A stretch of 39,162 nt of DNA from DATAAZ01 sp036259875 (GCA_036259875.1 DATAAZ010000015.1:1-39162), one strand, 5' to 3'. Shown: positions 23,601-31,390, counted from the stretch's first letter. Numbers and translations: made by a program. Notes: generated by a model from the letters alone, not told the origin.

Positions 23601-23888
23601 GTGCCGACCTACATCATGCTGTCGAAGCTGAGCGAGCAGGGCCTCCAGACATTGCGGGCGAACCCGGAGCGGATCCGGGAGGTGAACAAGGACGTCGAGG
23701 AGCTCGGCGCCCGCGTGCTCCACCAGTGGTTCATGCTCGGTCCCTTCGACTTCGTCAACATCGTCGAGGCTCCGGACGCGAAAGCCGTCGCGCAGGTCTC
23801 GATCGCGATCAGCGCGCGCGGCTCGACGCAGCTCCAGACCTACGAGGCGATCGAGGTCGACGAACTGCTCGGCCTGCTGAGCCCGTAG
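23601..23888 (+). CDS. GYD-domain protein
   Basis: A 95-residue ferredoxin-like-fold protein: PTYIMLSKLSEQGLQTLR at the start, WFMLGPFDFVNIVEAPD in the middle (the position of the family's GxYD motif, here GPFD) and ARGSTQLQTYEAI near the end. GYD proteins resemble small dimeric alpha-beta barrels; the function is unknown. The GTG start has GGGAGGG about 6 bases upstream. TATCCT at 23562-23567, inside the previous gene, could be its own -10, giving a leader of about 30 bases. Confidence 0.85.
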   Translation: MPTYIMLSKLSEQGLQTLRANPERIREVNKDVEELGARVLHQWFMLGPFDFVNIVEAPDAKAVAQVSIAISARGSTQLQTYEAIEVDELLGLLSP

Positions 23889-23918
23889 CGGCTTTCGCGG
23901 GCGCCAAGCCGGCCTCGC

Positions 23919-23938
23919 GGGCGCGGCATGCCCCGCCC
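23919..23938. terminator. Bidirectional hairpin between convergent GYD and MepA-like genes
   Basis: A 20-base near-perfect inverted repeat: GGGCGCGGCA / TGCCCCGCCC, one mismatch, no loop beyond the centre, no U-tract. Its place between two converging stops suggests a shared 3' element. Confidence 0.4.
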
Positions 23939-23949
23939 CACAGAAACGA

Positions 23950-25107
23950 TCAGGCCAGGCGGCGCGGGATGCGCGCGTGCAGATGGTTGTCGTGGTTCGG
24001 GATCACGCGGACGATCCCGGCCGGGCCGGTCAGGCCGACGTTCGGGCCGACGTAGACACGGCTCGCGCCCGCCGCGACGAAGCGGTCGACGAGGTTCTGC
24101 GCGAGCCGGCGATCCACCTGCGAGGCGCTGCGCGGCGGGCGCTCGAGCCGGTCGAGCCGCGGGTAGTAGACGTCGACGTCGAGGCCGTTCTCATGTGTCG
24201 CGTGCTTGGGGCCGAAGTAGCCGCCGCGGGGCCGGCTGAGATCGCCGATCCCGACGCGAGACGCGTTGGGGTGCGCTCGCGCGAAGCCGTTCACGACGCG
24301 AAGTGTGATGCGGACGAGCCCGTCCGTCCCCCAGCGCCGCCACGGCCGGTTCGGCGCGCGGCGCAGCACGGGATCCCAGGTGAAGAAGTGTGCTCCCTGC
24401 TCCGGAACTTGGACGCCGCCCACCAGGCGCCCCGAGCTCGGCAAGCCGAGCGGCGTCGACTTCCGCCACGCGATCGACGCCGGAGCGAGGCACCGGCCGC
24501 TCCGCGCGATCCTCACGCTGTTGAGCACGCGTTCGACCTCGGCGACGGCGTCTGACCCGACGCCTCGGCCGAGCGCGACTCCCACCGACATCCAGCGGCC
24601 GTACTCTCGCCAAGCGAGCGTCGCGCCCGACGTCCACTCGGCGATCCCGGCCGCGGCCGCGTCGGCGAGGCGAAGCGCCGCCGGCCGCGTCCTTGCGCCC
24701 CGCCGGCCGCCGAACGACTCGACGACGCGGATCTCGACGCCGCCCGGCTCGGCGCCGCTCTCGTCCAGGTCGACGACGCGGCTGCGCGGCTCCGTCGAGA
24801 GCTGGAAGCAGAAACCGGGGTTCGCGAAGCCGACGCCTTCCGTGGCGAGCGTCCAGTGCTCCGGGAAGGTGACGCTCACGCCTCGTCCCGGGGCGTGCCA
24901 CGTGCGCATCGCGGCGGGCGAGGGCGCCGCGTCGGTCGTCGTCGCACGTGCCGTCGCCGCCTGTGTCGTTGTCGCCTCGGTGGTGGGCCGTCGGTCACCG
25001 GCTGCCCGGGGTGCTTCGTCCCTCCCGGTGGCCGCGGCGACGAGCGCTCCGAGCGCGAACACGGCCGCGAGGATGCCGGCAGCGGCGGCGAAGCGAGCGG
25101 GTGTCAT
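23950..25107 (-). CDS. Exported MepA-like (LAS-fold) murein endopeptidase
   Basis: A 385-residue protein with an N-terminal membrane anchor or signal (FAAAAGILAAVFALGALVAA) and a Thr/Ala-rich linker (about residues 30-65). A middle region of unknown type precedes a C-terminal LAS metallopeptidase domain. PKHATHENGLDVDVYYP and HDNHLHARI give the H-x6-D and H-x-H zinc ligands of the MepA/M74 family, which cuts the D-Ala-mDAP cross-links of peptidoglycan. It is much longer at the N-terminal side than MepA. The ATG start has TACTCC 6 bases upstream. It is divergent from an M14 carboxypeptidase gene (74-base gap), so both may act on the cell wall. Confidence 0.82.
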   Translation of the reverse strand: MTPARFAAAAGILAAVFALGALVAAATGRDEAPRAAGDRRPTTEATTTQAATARATTTDAAPSPAAMRTWHAPGRGVSVTFPEHWTLATEGVGFANPGFCFQLSTEPRSRVVDLDESGAEPGGVEIRVVESFGGRRGARTRPAALRLADAAAAGIAEWTSGATLAWREYGRWMSVGVALGRGVGSDAVAEVERVLNSVRIARSGRCLAPASIAWRKSTPLGLPSSGRLVGGVQVPEQGAHFFTWDPVLRRAPNRPWRRWGTDGLVRITLRVVNGFARAHPNASRVGIGDLSRPRGGYFGPKHATHENGLDVDVYYPRLDRLERPPRSASQVDRRLAQNLVDRFVAAGASRVYVGPNVGLTGPAGIVRVIPNHDNHLHARIPRRLA

Positions 25108-25113
25108 GGGCGG

Positions 25114-25119
25114 GGAGTA
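25114..25119 (-). promoter_or_regulatory. Possible leaderless -10 for the MepA-like gene
   Basis: TACTCC on the reverse strand, 6 bases before ATG 25107. The final C departs from TANNNT. Confidence 0.3.
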
Positions 25120-25168
25120 CGGGGACGAGCGCCCGCGGGGTCCCGAACTCCCCCGCGCGCCGTTCGCG

Positions 25169-25174
25169 TAGAAC
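25169..25174 (+). promoter_or_regulatory. Possible leaderless -10 for the M14 peptidase gene
   Basis: TAGAAC, 7 bases before GTG 25182. It supports that start over others. Confidence 0.35.
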
Positions 25175-25181
25175 ATGCGAA

Positions 25182-25901
25182 GTGGGCTCGATCGCCTCGC
25201 TCGCGCTCTCGGTCGTGGCTCTCGCGGCCGCCGACGCGACCGCGTCGGACGCCGCCTTGGCGCCTCGCGTCGAAGCGCTCGGCCGCTCGGTTCGCGGCCG
25301 CCCCATCCGCGCGTTCGTGCTCGGCGACGCGGATGCCGAGCGCCGAATCCTCGTCGTCGGCTGCATTCACGGCAACGAGTGCGCCGGCGTCGCGGTGACG
25401 CGGCGCCTCGCGCGCGCCACGGTCGCGTCGGAGACGGCGTTCTGGATCGTCCACAACGTGAACCCCGACGGTGCGGCGCTCGGCGTCCGCCAGAACGCGC
25501 GGGGGGTCGATCTGAACCGCAACTTCGGCTCGGAATGGCGGCCCATCGGGCGGCGGTGGGATCCGCAGTACTCGGGCCCGCGGCCGTGGTCGGAGCCCGA
25601 GACGCGCCTCGTTCGCCGGCTCGTGCTTCGGGTTCGCCCCGACGTGACGCTCTGGTTCCACCAGCCGCAGGCGTTGGTTCGGGCGTGGGGCGGAAGCGTT
25701 GCTTCCGCGAGGCGGTACGCGCGGCTCGCCGGCGTCCCGTACCGGAGCATCCGTTGGCCGGCGGGGACGGCGCCGAACTGGCAGAACCACCGCTTCCCGG
25801 GCACGGCGTCGTTCGTCGTCGAGCTGCCGGCAGGCGGGCTTTCCGCCTCCGCGGCCGCGCGCTACGCGCGCGCCGTCCGCGCGCTCGCCCGCGGCGCCTG
25901 A
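25182..25901 (+). CDS. Exported M14-family zinc carboxypeptidase / murein peptide amidase-like
   Basis: A 239-residue protein with a short hydrophobic N-terminus (ASLALSVVALAAADATA) that looks like a signal peptide. The M14 active site is complete. HGNE gives His63 and Glu66 and LWFHQP gives His160, the three zinc ligands; RQNARGVDLNRNF gives Arg107, Asn112 and Arg113; and FVVELPAG gives catalytic Glu214. The short length and NPDGAALGVRQN motif resemble bacterial MpaA-like peptidases that trim peptidoglycan tripeptides, but the substrate is inferred. It is divergent from the MepA-like gene and converges on psuG 26 bases away. Confidence 0.85.
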   Translation: MGSIASLALSVVALAAADATASDAALAPRVEALGRSVRGRPIRAFVLGDADAERRILVVGCIHGNECAGVAVTRRLARATVASETAFWIVHNVNPDGAALGVRQNARGVDLNRNFGSEWRPIGRRWDPQYSGPRPWSEPETRLVRRLVLRVRPDVTLWFHQPQALVRAWGGSVASARRYARLAGVPYRSIRWPAGTAPNWQNHRFPGTASFVVELPAGGLSASAAARYARAVRALARGA

Positions 25902-25927
25902 ACGGGGATCGGGCCCGGACCGCCCGG

Positions 25928-26824
25928 TCACGCGTCCGCGCGTCCGGAGGCGATGGCGATCTCCGCGGCGAGCGCGGCGTTCGCGGCGACGAGCCGCTTG
26001 TTCGCCTCGATCGTCCGTCCCCCGCTCGCCTCGTGGAGGCGGGCGAGGACGAACGGCGTCACGTCCTGGCCGCGAACGCCCTGGTGTTCCGCCTCGCGAA
26101 CCCCTGCCTCGATCAGCTCCTCGACATCCAGGCTTTCGTCGGGCGGACGTGCGACGACGATCCCACCCCGGCCGAGCTCCCAGTGGAGACGGGCGACCTC
26201 GGCCGCCTCGTGAACGCCGTCGATCCGCGCCGACACGGGCGGGCCACCGCCCGAGCGGTAGAAGAGCGGCAGCTCGTCCGTCCGCCAGCCGAGCACGGGA
26301 ACGCCGAGCGCTTCGAGCGCCTCCGCCGTCGCGGGCACGTCGAGAATCGACTTCGCTCCCGCGGCCACCACGAGCGCGGGCGTGCGAGCGAGCTCGCCGA
26401 GGTCGGGGGAGACGTCGAGCGTCTGCGCGAAGCCGCGGTGGACGCCGCCGAGCCCGCCCGTCGCGACGAACCGGATCCCGACGACGCGCGCGGCCGCGAG
26501 CGTCCCGCCGACCGTCGTCGCGCCGAGCGCCCCCTGGGCGGCGCACGCGGCGAGGTCGCGTGGCCCCGCCTTGCGCGCGCCCGGCGAGCTCGCGAAGCGC
26601 TCGAGCTCCTCCTCCGAGAGGCCGACCTTGATCGCGCCGTCGACGACGCCGACTGTCGCGGGCACCGCGCCCGCGCCGCGAACGCTCCGCTCGCACTTCC
26701 GCGCGACCTCGAGCCCCGCCGGGGCTGGAAACCCGTGCGCGACGAGCGTCGTCTCGAGCGCGACGACGGGCGTCGCCGTGTCGAGCGCCGCCCGGACCTC
26801 GGCGGAGACGACGACGGGGCTCAC
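25928..26824 (-). CDS. psuG: Pseudouridine-5'-phosphate glycosidase
   Basis: A 298-residue enzyme with the PsuG sequence pattern: VVALETTLVAHGFP near the N-terminus, GVVDGAIKVGLSEEE, KAGPRDLAACAAQG, FVATGGLGGVHRG, and near the C-terminus GQDVTPFVLARLHE and ANKRLVAANAALA. It splits pseudouridine 5'-phosphate into uracil and ribose 5-phosphate. The GTG start overlaps the stop of the kinase gene by four bases (GTGA), so the two steps are translationally coupled. Length and motifs match the family closely. Confidence 0.95.
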   Translation of the reverse strand: MSPVVVSAEVRAALDTATPVVALETTLVAHGFPAPAGLEVARKCERSVRGAGAVPATVGVVDGAIKVGLSEEELERFASSPGARKAGPRDLAACAAQGALGATTVGGTLAAARVVGIRFVATGGLGGVHRGFAQTLDVSPDLGELARTPALVVAAGAKSILDVPATAEALEALGVPVLGWRTDELPLFYRSGGGPPVSARIDGVHEAAEVARLHWELGRGGIVVARPPDESLDVEELIEAGVREAEHQGVRGQDVTPFVLARLHEASGGRTIEANKRLVAANAALAAEIAIASGRADA

Positions 26825-27639
26825 GGCGGGAACGCTCCCATGCGCGCGACGCAGCGCGCCGCCGCCGCGACCCCTGCGTCGGGGCCGCCGAGCAGGAAGC
26901 CGGCCGCGAGCGCGTCGCCCGCGCCCGTCGTGTCGACCACCTCGGCCGGCGCGGCGGCGAAGACGGACACGTTGCCGTCCGGACCGTGCACGGCGCAGCC
27001 GAGCGCGCCGCGCTTGCGTACGACGGCATCGGCCTCCACCTCTCCCACGAGGTCGAGCTCATCCTCGTTCCCGAAGACGGTCTCCGGCCGGAGCTCGGCG
27101 AGGCGGGCGCGGAAGCGCGCGATCCCGAGCTCGCGGACCGCGCGCGTGCTCGAGAGGTCGACGCTTACGCGCGCCCCCGCCTGTCGCGCGATTGCCGCCG
27201 CGCGGAGCGCCGCCTCGGCGATCGGCGAGCGGACGAGGCTGTAGCCCGGGACGTGGAGGAGGTCACAGCCGGCGAACCAGGCGGGCTCGATCTCCTCCGC
27301 GCAGAGGTCGGGTGCCGTGCCGCGGTCGGTCAGCATCGTGCGGCGCCCGTCCGAGCGGGCGAGCGACACGACGGTTCCGGTCCCAGCCTCGACCGCGGGC
27401 CCGGCCACGTCCACGTCGCGCCGCGCCAGCTCCTCGCGGAGGATGCGACCGGCCGGATCGCGCGCCCGCTTGCCGATAAACCTCGCACGGCCGCCGAGCT
27501 CGGCCACCCAGGCCGCCACGTTCGCGGCCTGGCCCCCGGGGCCGACGTGCGTGCGGCCGTACGTGTCCGTGTCTTCGGCTATCGGCTCATCCACCCTGAC
27601 GATCACGTCGAGCAAGAGGTCGCCGAGCGCGCAGATCAC
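26821..27639 (-). CDS. psuK: PfkB-family sugar kinase, probable pseudouridine kinase
   Basis: A 272-residue ribokinase-like enzyme. The N-terminal motif GPGGQAANVAAWVAELGG and the C-terminal catalytic motif DTTGAGDALAAGF are the two PfkB signatures. Its overlap with psuG makes pseudouridine kinase (pseudouridine to its 5'-phosphate) the best call; the sequence alone could also fit another nucleoside or ribose kinase. The GTG start has TACCCT 6 bases upstream, inside a 28-base divergent gap shared with a small gene on the other strand. Confidence 0.85.
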   Translation of the reverse strand: MICALGDLLLDVIVRVDEPIAEDTDTYGRTHVGPGGQAANVAAWVAELGGRARFIGKRARDPAGRILREELARRDVDVAGPAVEAGTGTVVSLARSDGRRTMLTDRGTAPDLCAEEIEPAWFAGCDLLHVPGYSLVRSPIAEAALRAAAIARQAGARVSVDLSSTRAVRELGIARFRARLAELRPETVFGNEDELDLVGEVEADAVVRKRGALGCAVHGPDGNVSVFAAAPAEVVDTTGAGDALAAGFLLGGPDAGVAAAARCVARMGAFPP

Positions 27640-27645
27640 GGCTGG

Positions 27646-27661
27646 AGGGTAGTCCTACACT
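27646..27661. promoter_or_regulatory. Back-to-back leaderless promoters in a 28-base divergent gap
   Basis: On the reverse strand TACCCT (27651-27646) ends 6 bases before psuK GTG 27639. On the forward strand TACACT (27656-27661) ends 6 bases before ATG 27668. Both -35 regions must lie inside the opposite gene's coding sequence. Confidence 0.5.
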
Positions 27662-27667
27662 GAGCAC

Positions 27668-27904
27668 ATGGACGGTGAGCGGGGCAGCCGGCTCGGATCG
27701 TTCCTGATCGGAGGGGTCGTCGGGAGTGTCGCGGGGCTTGCGGCGGCGGGTCGGATGCGGATGCGAGAGGCGCGAACGCAGCGGACGACGCCGGCCGGTC
27801 TCGCGGCGTTCGAGCAGGCTCCCTGCTTTCGCGAGCTCGTCGATACCGAGGCGGGCGAGGCGGCGGGAGAGGAGGCGGCGGCGGGTCGCGACCACCCCCG
27901 CTGA
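27668..27904 (+). CDS. Small glycine-rich hypothetical protein
   Basis: A 78-residue protein with one hydrophobic Gly-rich stretch, SFLIGGVVGSVAGLAAAG (YtxH-like glycine-zipper look), followed by a charged tail. I recognise no family. The ATG start is supported by a -10 hexamer 6 bases upstream. Its codons are as GC-rich as its neighbours. Confidence 0.6.
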   Translation: MDGERGSRLGSFLIGGVVGSVAGLAAAGRMRMREARTQRTTPAGLAAFEQAPCFRELVDTEAGEAAGEEAAAGRDHPR

Positions 27905-27938
27905 TAGGCTTTTTCTCCCGCACTCCGGGCCTTTTCTT

Positions 27939-28220
27939 ATGCCGATCTACGAGTACCGATGTCCTAACGGCCACACGTTCGAGCTCTTCCAGCGGATGAC
28001 CGACCCGCCGCCCGCCGCGTGCGAGATCTGCGGCGCCGCACCGGTCTCGAAGGTCCTGTACCCGGCCGCGATCCACTTCAAGGGCTCGGGCTTCTATTCG
28101 ACGGACTACGGCCGCGGGAGCAAGCGGCGCGACGGCAAGGAGGAAGGCGCGCCCGCCGAGAAGGCGGGCAAGCCCGAGGCGAAGGACAAGCCCGAGAAGA
28201 AGCCGGCCGAGGCGACGTAG
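27939..28220 (+). CDS. FmdB-family zinc-ribbon protein
   Basis: A 93-residue protein. MPIYEYRCPNGHTFELFQRM and CEICGAAPVSKVLYP form the FmdB/CxxC-CxxC regulatory zinc ribbon. The first knuckle is C-x3-H instead of C-x2-C. FKGSGFYSTDYG is the usual sequence after the ribbon, and the rest is a Lys/Glu/Ala-rich disordered tail. The function is unknown. The ATG follows a pyrimidine-rich stretch without a ribosome-binding site; TAGGCT at 27905-27910 could be the -10. Confidence 0.85.
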   Translation: MPIYEYRCPNGHTFELFQRMTDPPPAACEICGAAPVSKVLYPAAIHFKGSGFYSTDYGRGSKRRDGKEEGAPAEKAGKPEAKDKPEKKPAEAT

Positions 28221-28223
28221 CGA

Positions 28224-28237
28224 CGGGGCTTGCCCCG
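28224..28237. terminator. CUUG-loop hairpin between convergent FmdB and LCP genes
   Basis: CGGGG-CTTG-CCCCG, a 5-bp GC stem closed by a CUUG tetraloop, one of the very stable RNA loops. It lies 3 bases past the FmdB stop and has no U-tract. Confidence 0.35.
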
Positions 28238-28263
28238 CCAGCGCGTCTCCGCCGCGGCGAGAG

Positions 28264-29433
28264 CTACGGAGCGCGGCCCACGAAGCAGCCGGGCTCGAAC
28301 GGCTGACCCGCCGGGGGGCGTTGCGGCTGGCTGCGGCCGGTGACCATGAGCAAGACCTCGGCGTTGTCCTCGGACGACTGGAGGACGGCTGCTCCGTTCA
28401 CGTTCACGGGCGTCCCACCGAGCCGGCAGCGAAGCGTCTTCTCGTCCGCCGCCCTTCGGCGGACCCAGGCGAGCTGCAGCAGCTCGCCCGTCGACAGGTC
28501 GGTCGCGAGCGGCGTCACGACGTCGTCGCCGATCAACGGCATGCGCAGGAACCCGGAGAAGCTGACGACCTCGTCCTGGATCGCCTGGATGACGCGCTGA
28601 CCGCGTTCGCCCCGCGTGATGTCGCTTTCGTTCGGGCTCAGCTCGTTCTTCCGGATCCGCGCGTAGATGAGCGCGCGCCGGCCGTCGAGCTGGAGCTCGC
28701 CCTTGGGGAAGCGCCAGCCCTGGAACCTCGCGCAGCGCTCGGCGCCCCGGAACGGGCACTCGAACCTGGAGAGGACCGGCTCCGGGTTGTCGATCGTGAT
28801 CCCTCCGAGCGCGTCGACGACCTCGCGAAAGGAGCCGAAGTTGACGACGACCACGTGGTGCACCTGGAGACCGGTGAACGCCTCGACCGTATCGACGGTG
28901 AGCGCCGCTTCCCCCAGCGAGTACGCGGCGTTGATCCGGTCGGCGCCCCGGCCGGGGATGTCGACGCGGAGGTCTCGCGGGATGTGCAGGTAGGCGATGC
29001 GGTTCTCGTCGGGGTCGGTGCGGATCAGCATGAGCGTGTCGGCGCGTCCGACGCCCTGGCGCTCCTTGATCAGCCCTCCGTTGTCCGCGCCGATTACCAG
29101 CGTGTTCGTCGCCGTCGACAGGATCGAGCCGTCGGGCGATGCGAGCGCCGTTCGCGCGCGATCGGGCAGCCGGTCGTTCGCCTCCTGCACCCCGCGGCGG
29201 ATGGCGAGATAGCCGAGAAGCGCCCAGACGAGCGCGAGGACGACGAGGCCGACGAGCACGAGGACGACCGTGCGGCGCCAGCGGCGCCGGCGCGTCTTCG
29301 TTCGCTTCGGCGCCTCGGGCCCACGCGCGTAGCCGTCCCTGCCGCGACCGTCGGTCGTCTCGCGAAGCGGCCGGACGGGCCCCCTGACTCGACCGCCGCG
29401 GTAGAGCTTGTACGGCTTGTCCTTGCCCGCCAC
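28264..29433 (-). CDS. LytR-CpsA-Psr (LCP) family cell-wall glycopolymer ligase
   Basis: A 389-residue membrane-anchored protein. An Arg/Lys-rich cytoplasmic N-terminus (about 1-52) leads into one membrane helix (VVLVLVGLVVLALVWALLGY). The extracellular LCP domain has GRADTLMLIRTDPD, AYLHIPRDLRVDIPG, RINAAYSLG, VNFGSFREVVDALGGI, LDGRRALIYARIRK and RGERGQRVIQAI. These include the conserved Arg and Asp residues that bind the polyprenyl pyrophosphate substrate. LCP enzymes attach teichoic-acid-like or arabinogalactan polymers to peptidoglycan. GTG start; TACCAT lies 10 bases upstream. It is divergent from the glucokinase gene across an 18-bp palindrome. Confidence 0.92.
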   Translation of the reverse strand: MAGKDKPYKLYRGGRVRGPVRPLRETTDGRGRDGYARGPEAPKRTKTRRRRWRRTVVLVLVGLVVLALVWALLGYLAIRRGVQEANDRLPDRARTALASPDGSILSTATNTLVIGADNGGLIKERQGVGRADTLMLIRTDPDENRIAYLHIPRDLRVDIPGRGADRINAAYSLGEAALTVDTVEAFTGLQVHHVVVVNFGSFREVVDALGGITIDNPEPVLSRFECPFRGAERCARFQGWRFPKGELQLDGRRALIYARIRKNELSPNESDITRGERGQRVIQAIQDEVVSFSGFLRMPLIGDDVVTPLATDLSTGELLQLAWVRRRAADEKTLRCRLGGTPVNVNGAAVLQSSEDNAEVLLMVTGRSQPQRPPAGQPFEPGCFVGRAP

Positions 29434-29443
29434 GCGACGGGTT

Positions 29444-29449
29444 ATGGTA
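29444..29449 (-). promoter_or_regulatory. Putative -10 for the LCP gene
   Basis: TACCAT on the reverse strand, 10 bases before GTG 29433, giving an mRNA leader of only a few bases. Confidence 0.4.
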
Positions 29450-29467
29450 GCCGCGGGGCCCCGCGGC
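29450..29467. promoter_or_regulatory. 18-bp perfect palindrome between LCP and glucokinase genes
   Basis: GCCGCGGGG / CCCCGCGGC, a perfect palindrome with no spacer, placed directly upstream of the LCP -10 and 17 bases before the glucokinase GTG. It could be an operator for both genes, or simply a GC-rich chance palindrome. Confidence 0.35.
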
Positions 29468-29483
29468 CCCTCCCGACGAACCC

Positions 29484-30443
29484 GTGAGCGATCGGCACGT
29501 CATCGCGCTCGACCTGGGTGGCACGAAGCTCGCCGCGGGAGCCGTGAATCGGGACGGGACGGTCGTCCGCCGCGCGAAGCACCGGACCGACACCTCGAGC
29601 CAGGACGCCCTCGTCGCGCAGCTCGAACGCGTGATCGGCGAGCACGTCACGGACGAGACGGGCGCGCTCGGCGTCGGGATCCCGTCGCTCATCGACCAGC
29701 GGGCGGGCCGAGCCGGCAGCTCGGTGAACGTCCCGCTCGCGGGCGTCGACCTGCGCGACCGGCTCGTGGAGCGGTTCGAGCTTCCCGTCGCGCTCGAGAA
29801 CGATGCGAACGCGGCCGCGCTGGCCGAGCACCGCTTCGGCGCCGGCCGGGGCACCGACCACATGGTGATGTTGACGCTCGGGACGGGAATCGGGGGCGGA
29901 CTCGTCCTGAACGGAGAGCTCTACCGCGGCGCGCTCGGCATGGCCGGAGAGCTTGGTCACGTGACCATCGACATCGACGGGCCGCCCTGCCAGGGGTTCT
30001 GCCCCGGGATCGGACATCTGGAGGCGCTTGCGTCCGGGACCGCGGCCGACGGGCTCGCCGGCCGCACCGCCGCTGAGCACCCGGACGGCGCGCTCGGGCG
30101 CGCGCTCGCCGCGGGCCGCGAAATCGACCCGCCGTTGACGGTCGAGCTCGCGCGGGCCGGCGAGGACGACGCGCTCTCCGTCCTCGCCGAGATCGGCTAC
30201 CGGTTGGGAGTGGGGATCGCGAGCTACGTCAACGTCTTCAACCCCGAGGTCGTCGTGGTAGGCGGAGGGCTCTCCGCGGCCGGCGACCTCGTCCTCGAGC
30301 CCGCGCGGCGGGTCGTCGCCGAGCACGCGCTTCCGGCGGCGCGCGAGTCGGTTCGGATCGTGCAGGCCGAGCTCGGCCCCGATGCAGGCCTGATCGGAGC
30401 GGGGATGGTCGGGTTCGAAGCGCTCGACGCCGTCGCGGTGTAG
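29484..30443 (+). CDS. ROK-family glucokinase
   Basis: A 319-residue sugar kinase. IALDLGGTKLAAGAV is the ATP-binding phosphate-1 motif, LENDANAAALAEHRFG the sugar-binding segment, LTLGTGIGGGLVLNG the phosphate-2 motif and GMAGELGHVTID the ROK signature with catalytic and zinc-binding residues. The zinc loop reads CQGFCPGIGHLE, with His where ROK kinases normally have the third Cys. It most likely phosphorylates glucose with ATP. The GTG start lies 17 bases after the palindrome. It is followed by rsmI on the same strand. Confidence 0.88.
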   Translation: MSDRHVIALDLGGTKLAAGAVNRDGTVVRRAKHRTDTSSQDALVAQLERVIGEHVTDETGALGVGIPSLIDQRAGRAGSSVNVPLAGVDLRDRLVERFELPVALENDANAAALAEHRFGAGRGTDHMVMLTLGTGIGGGLVLNGELYRGALGMAGELGHVTIDIDGPPCQGFCPGIGHLEALASGTAADGLAGRTAAEHPDGALGRALAAGREIDPPLTVELARAGEDDALSVLAEIGYRLGVGIASYVNVFNPEVVVVGGGLSAAGDLVLEPARRVVAEHALPAARESVRIVQAELGPDAGLIGAGMVGFEALDAVAV

Positions 30444-30477
30444 GGCCGGCATGCCCGTCCCGCCGGAGGGCAACTAG

Positions 30478-31287
30478 GTGCCGCTGGTCGTCTGCCCGAC
30501 GCCCATCGGGAACCTCGAGGACGTGACGCTCCGCGTGCTCCGCGAGCTCGGCGAGGCGGCGGTCGTCCTCTGCGAGGACACGCGGCGGACTCGCATCCTC
30601 CTCGAGCGCCACGGCGTCAGCGCACGGCTCGTCTCGTTCCACCGTCACAACGAGGCCGCGCGCACGGCCGAGGTGCTTCCTCGCCTCGAGGACGGCGAGC
30701 GAATTGCGCTCGCCAGCGACGCGGGGCTCCCGGGCGTGAACGATCCCGGCGCGCGGCTGATCGGCGCGGCGCTCGAGCGACGTATCTCGGTCACCGTGCT
30801 GCCCGGCCCTTCCGCGGTCGAGACGGCGCTCGTCGCGAGCGGGCTCGTCGGCGAGCGTTACCTCTTCCTCGGATACCTCCCGCGCCGCCGCGCGGAGCTC
30901 GGGGCGCTCTGGGCGGAGCTGTCCGCCTGGCGCTGGCCCGCGGTCGCCTTCGAATCGCCCCGCCGCCTCCCGACGTCGCTCGCGAGTCTCGCCGCCGCCG
31001 ATCCGGAGCGGCGCGTTGCGGTCTGCCGCGAGCTGACGAAGCGCTTCGAGGAGGTGGTTCGCGGGACAGCCGCCGAGCTCGCGGAGTGGTTCGGCGACCC
31101 GCCGAAAGGCGAGATCACCGTCGTGATCGGCAGCGCCGCTCGCTCGGGCCGCGAGCCCGCCGCTGCGGACGCGCTCGCGGCCGTCGCCGAGCTCGTCGAG
31201 GCGGGAGTGCAGCGCCGCAGGGCCGCCGACGTCGTGGCGCGCCTCACGGGCACGTCGCGAAACGAGCTTTACCGCCGCACGCTCTAG
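30478..31287 (+). CDS. rsmI: 16S rRNA (cytidine1402-2'-O)-methyltransferase RsmI
   Basis: A 269-residue tetrapyrrole-methylase-fold enzyme. VCPTPIGNLEDVTLR at the start, CEDTRRTRILL, FHRHNEAART, ASDAGLPGVNDPG and VLPGPSAVETALVASGL are the RsmI hallmarks, and the C-terminal HTH-like tail (VQRRRAADVVARLTGTSRNELYRR) is present. It methylates the ribose of C1402 in 16S rRNA. The GTG start has GGAGGG about 8 bases upstream. It converges on the abrB-like gene. The rsmI-abrB-metG order matches Bacillus. Confidence 0.95.
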   Translation: MPLVVCPTPIGNLEDVTLRVLRELGEAAVVLCEDTRRTRILLERHGVSARLVSFHRHNEAARTAEVLPRLEDGERIALASDAGLPGVNDPGARLIGAALERRISVTVLPGPSAVETALVASGLVGERYLFLGYLPRRRAELGALWAELSAWRWPAVAFESPRRLPTSLASLAAADPERRVAVCRELTKRFEEVVRGTAAELAEWFGDPPKGEITVVIGSAARSGREPAAADALAAVAELVEAGVQRRRAADVVARLTGTSRNELYRRTL

Positions 31288-31390
31288 ACGCGGTCGACCG
31301 GGCCATGGGCCCACACGAAGGGACGCGTCCCGGCGCGTGCGGCTCGCCGAGGCGATGACGCGGGCGCGTCGCGCCGCGCCGGACGCGCGC

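Noticed and set aside
27885..27916. GGTCGCGACC palindrome followed by a T run as a terminator
   Set aside because: The palindrome is inside the coding sequence and about 18 bases from the T run, too far for an intrinsic terminator.
31313..31336. Palindrome GGGACGCGTCCC after rsmI as an operator
   Set aside because: It lies between convergent gene ends, with no promoter near; more likely a 3' structure or chance.
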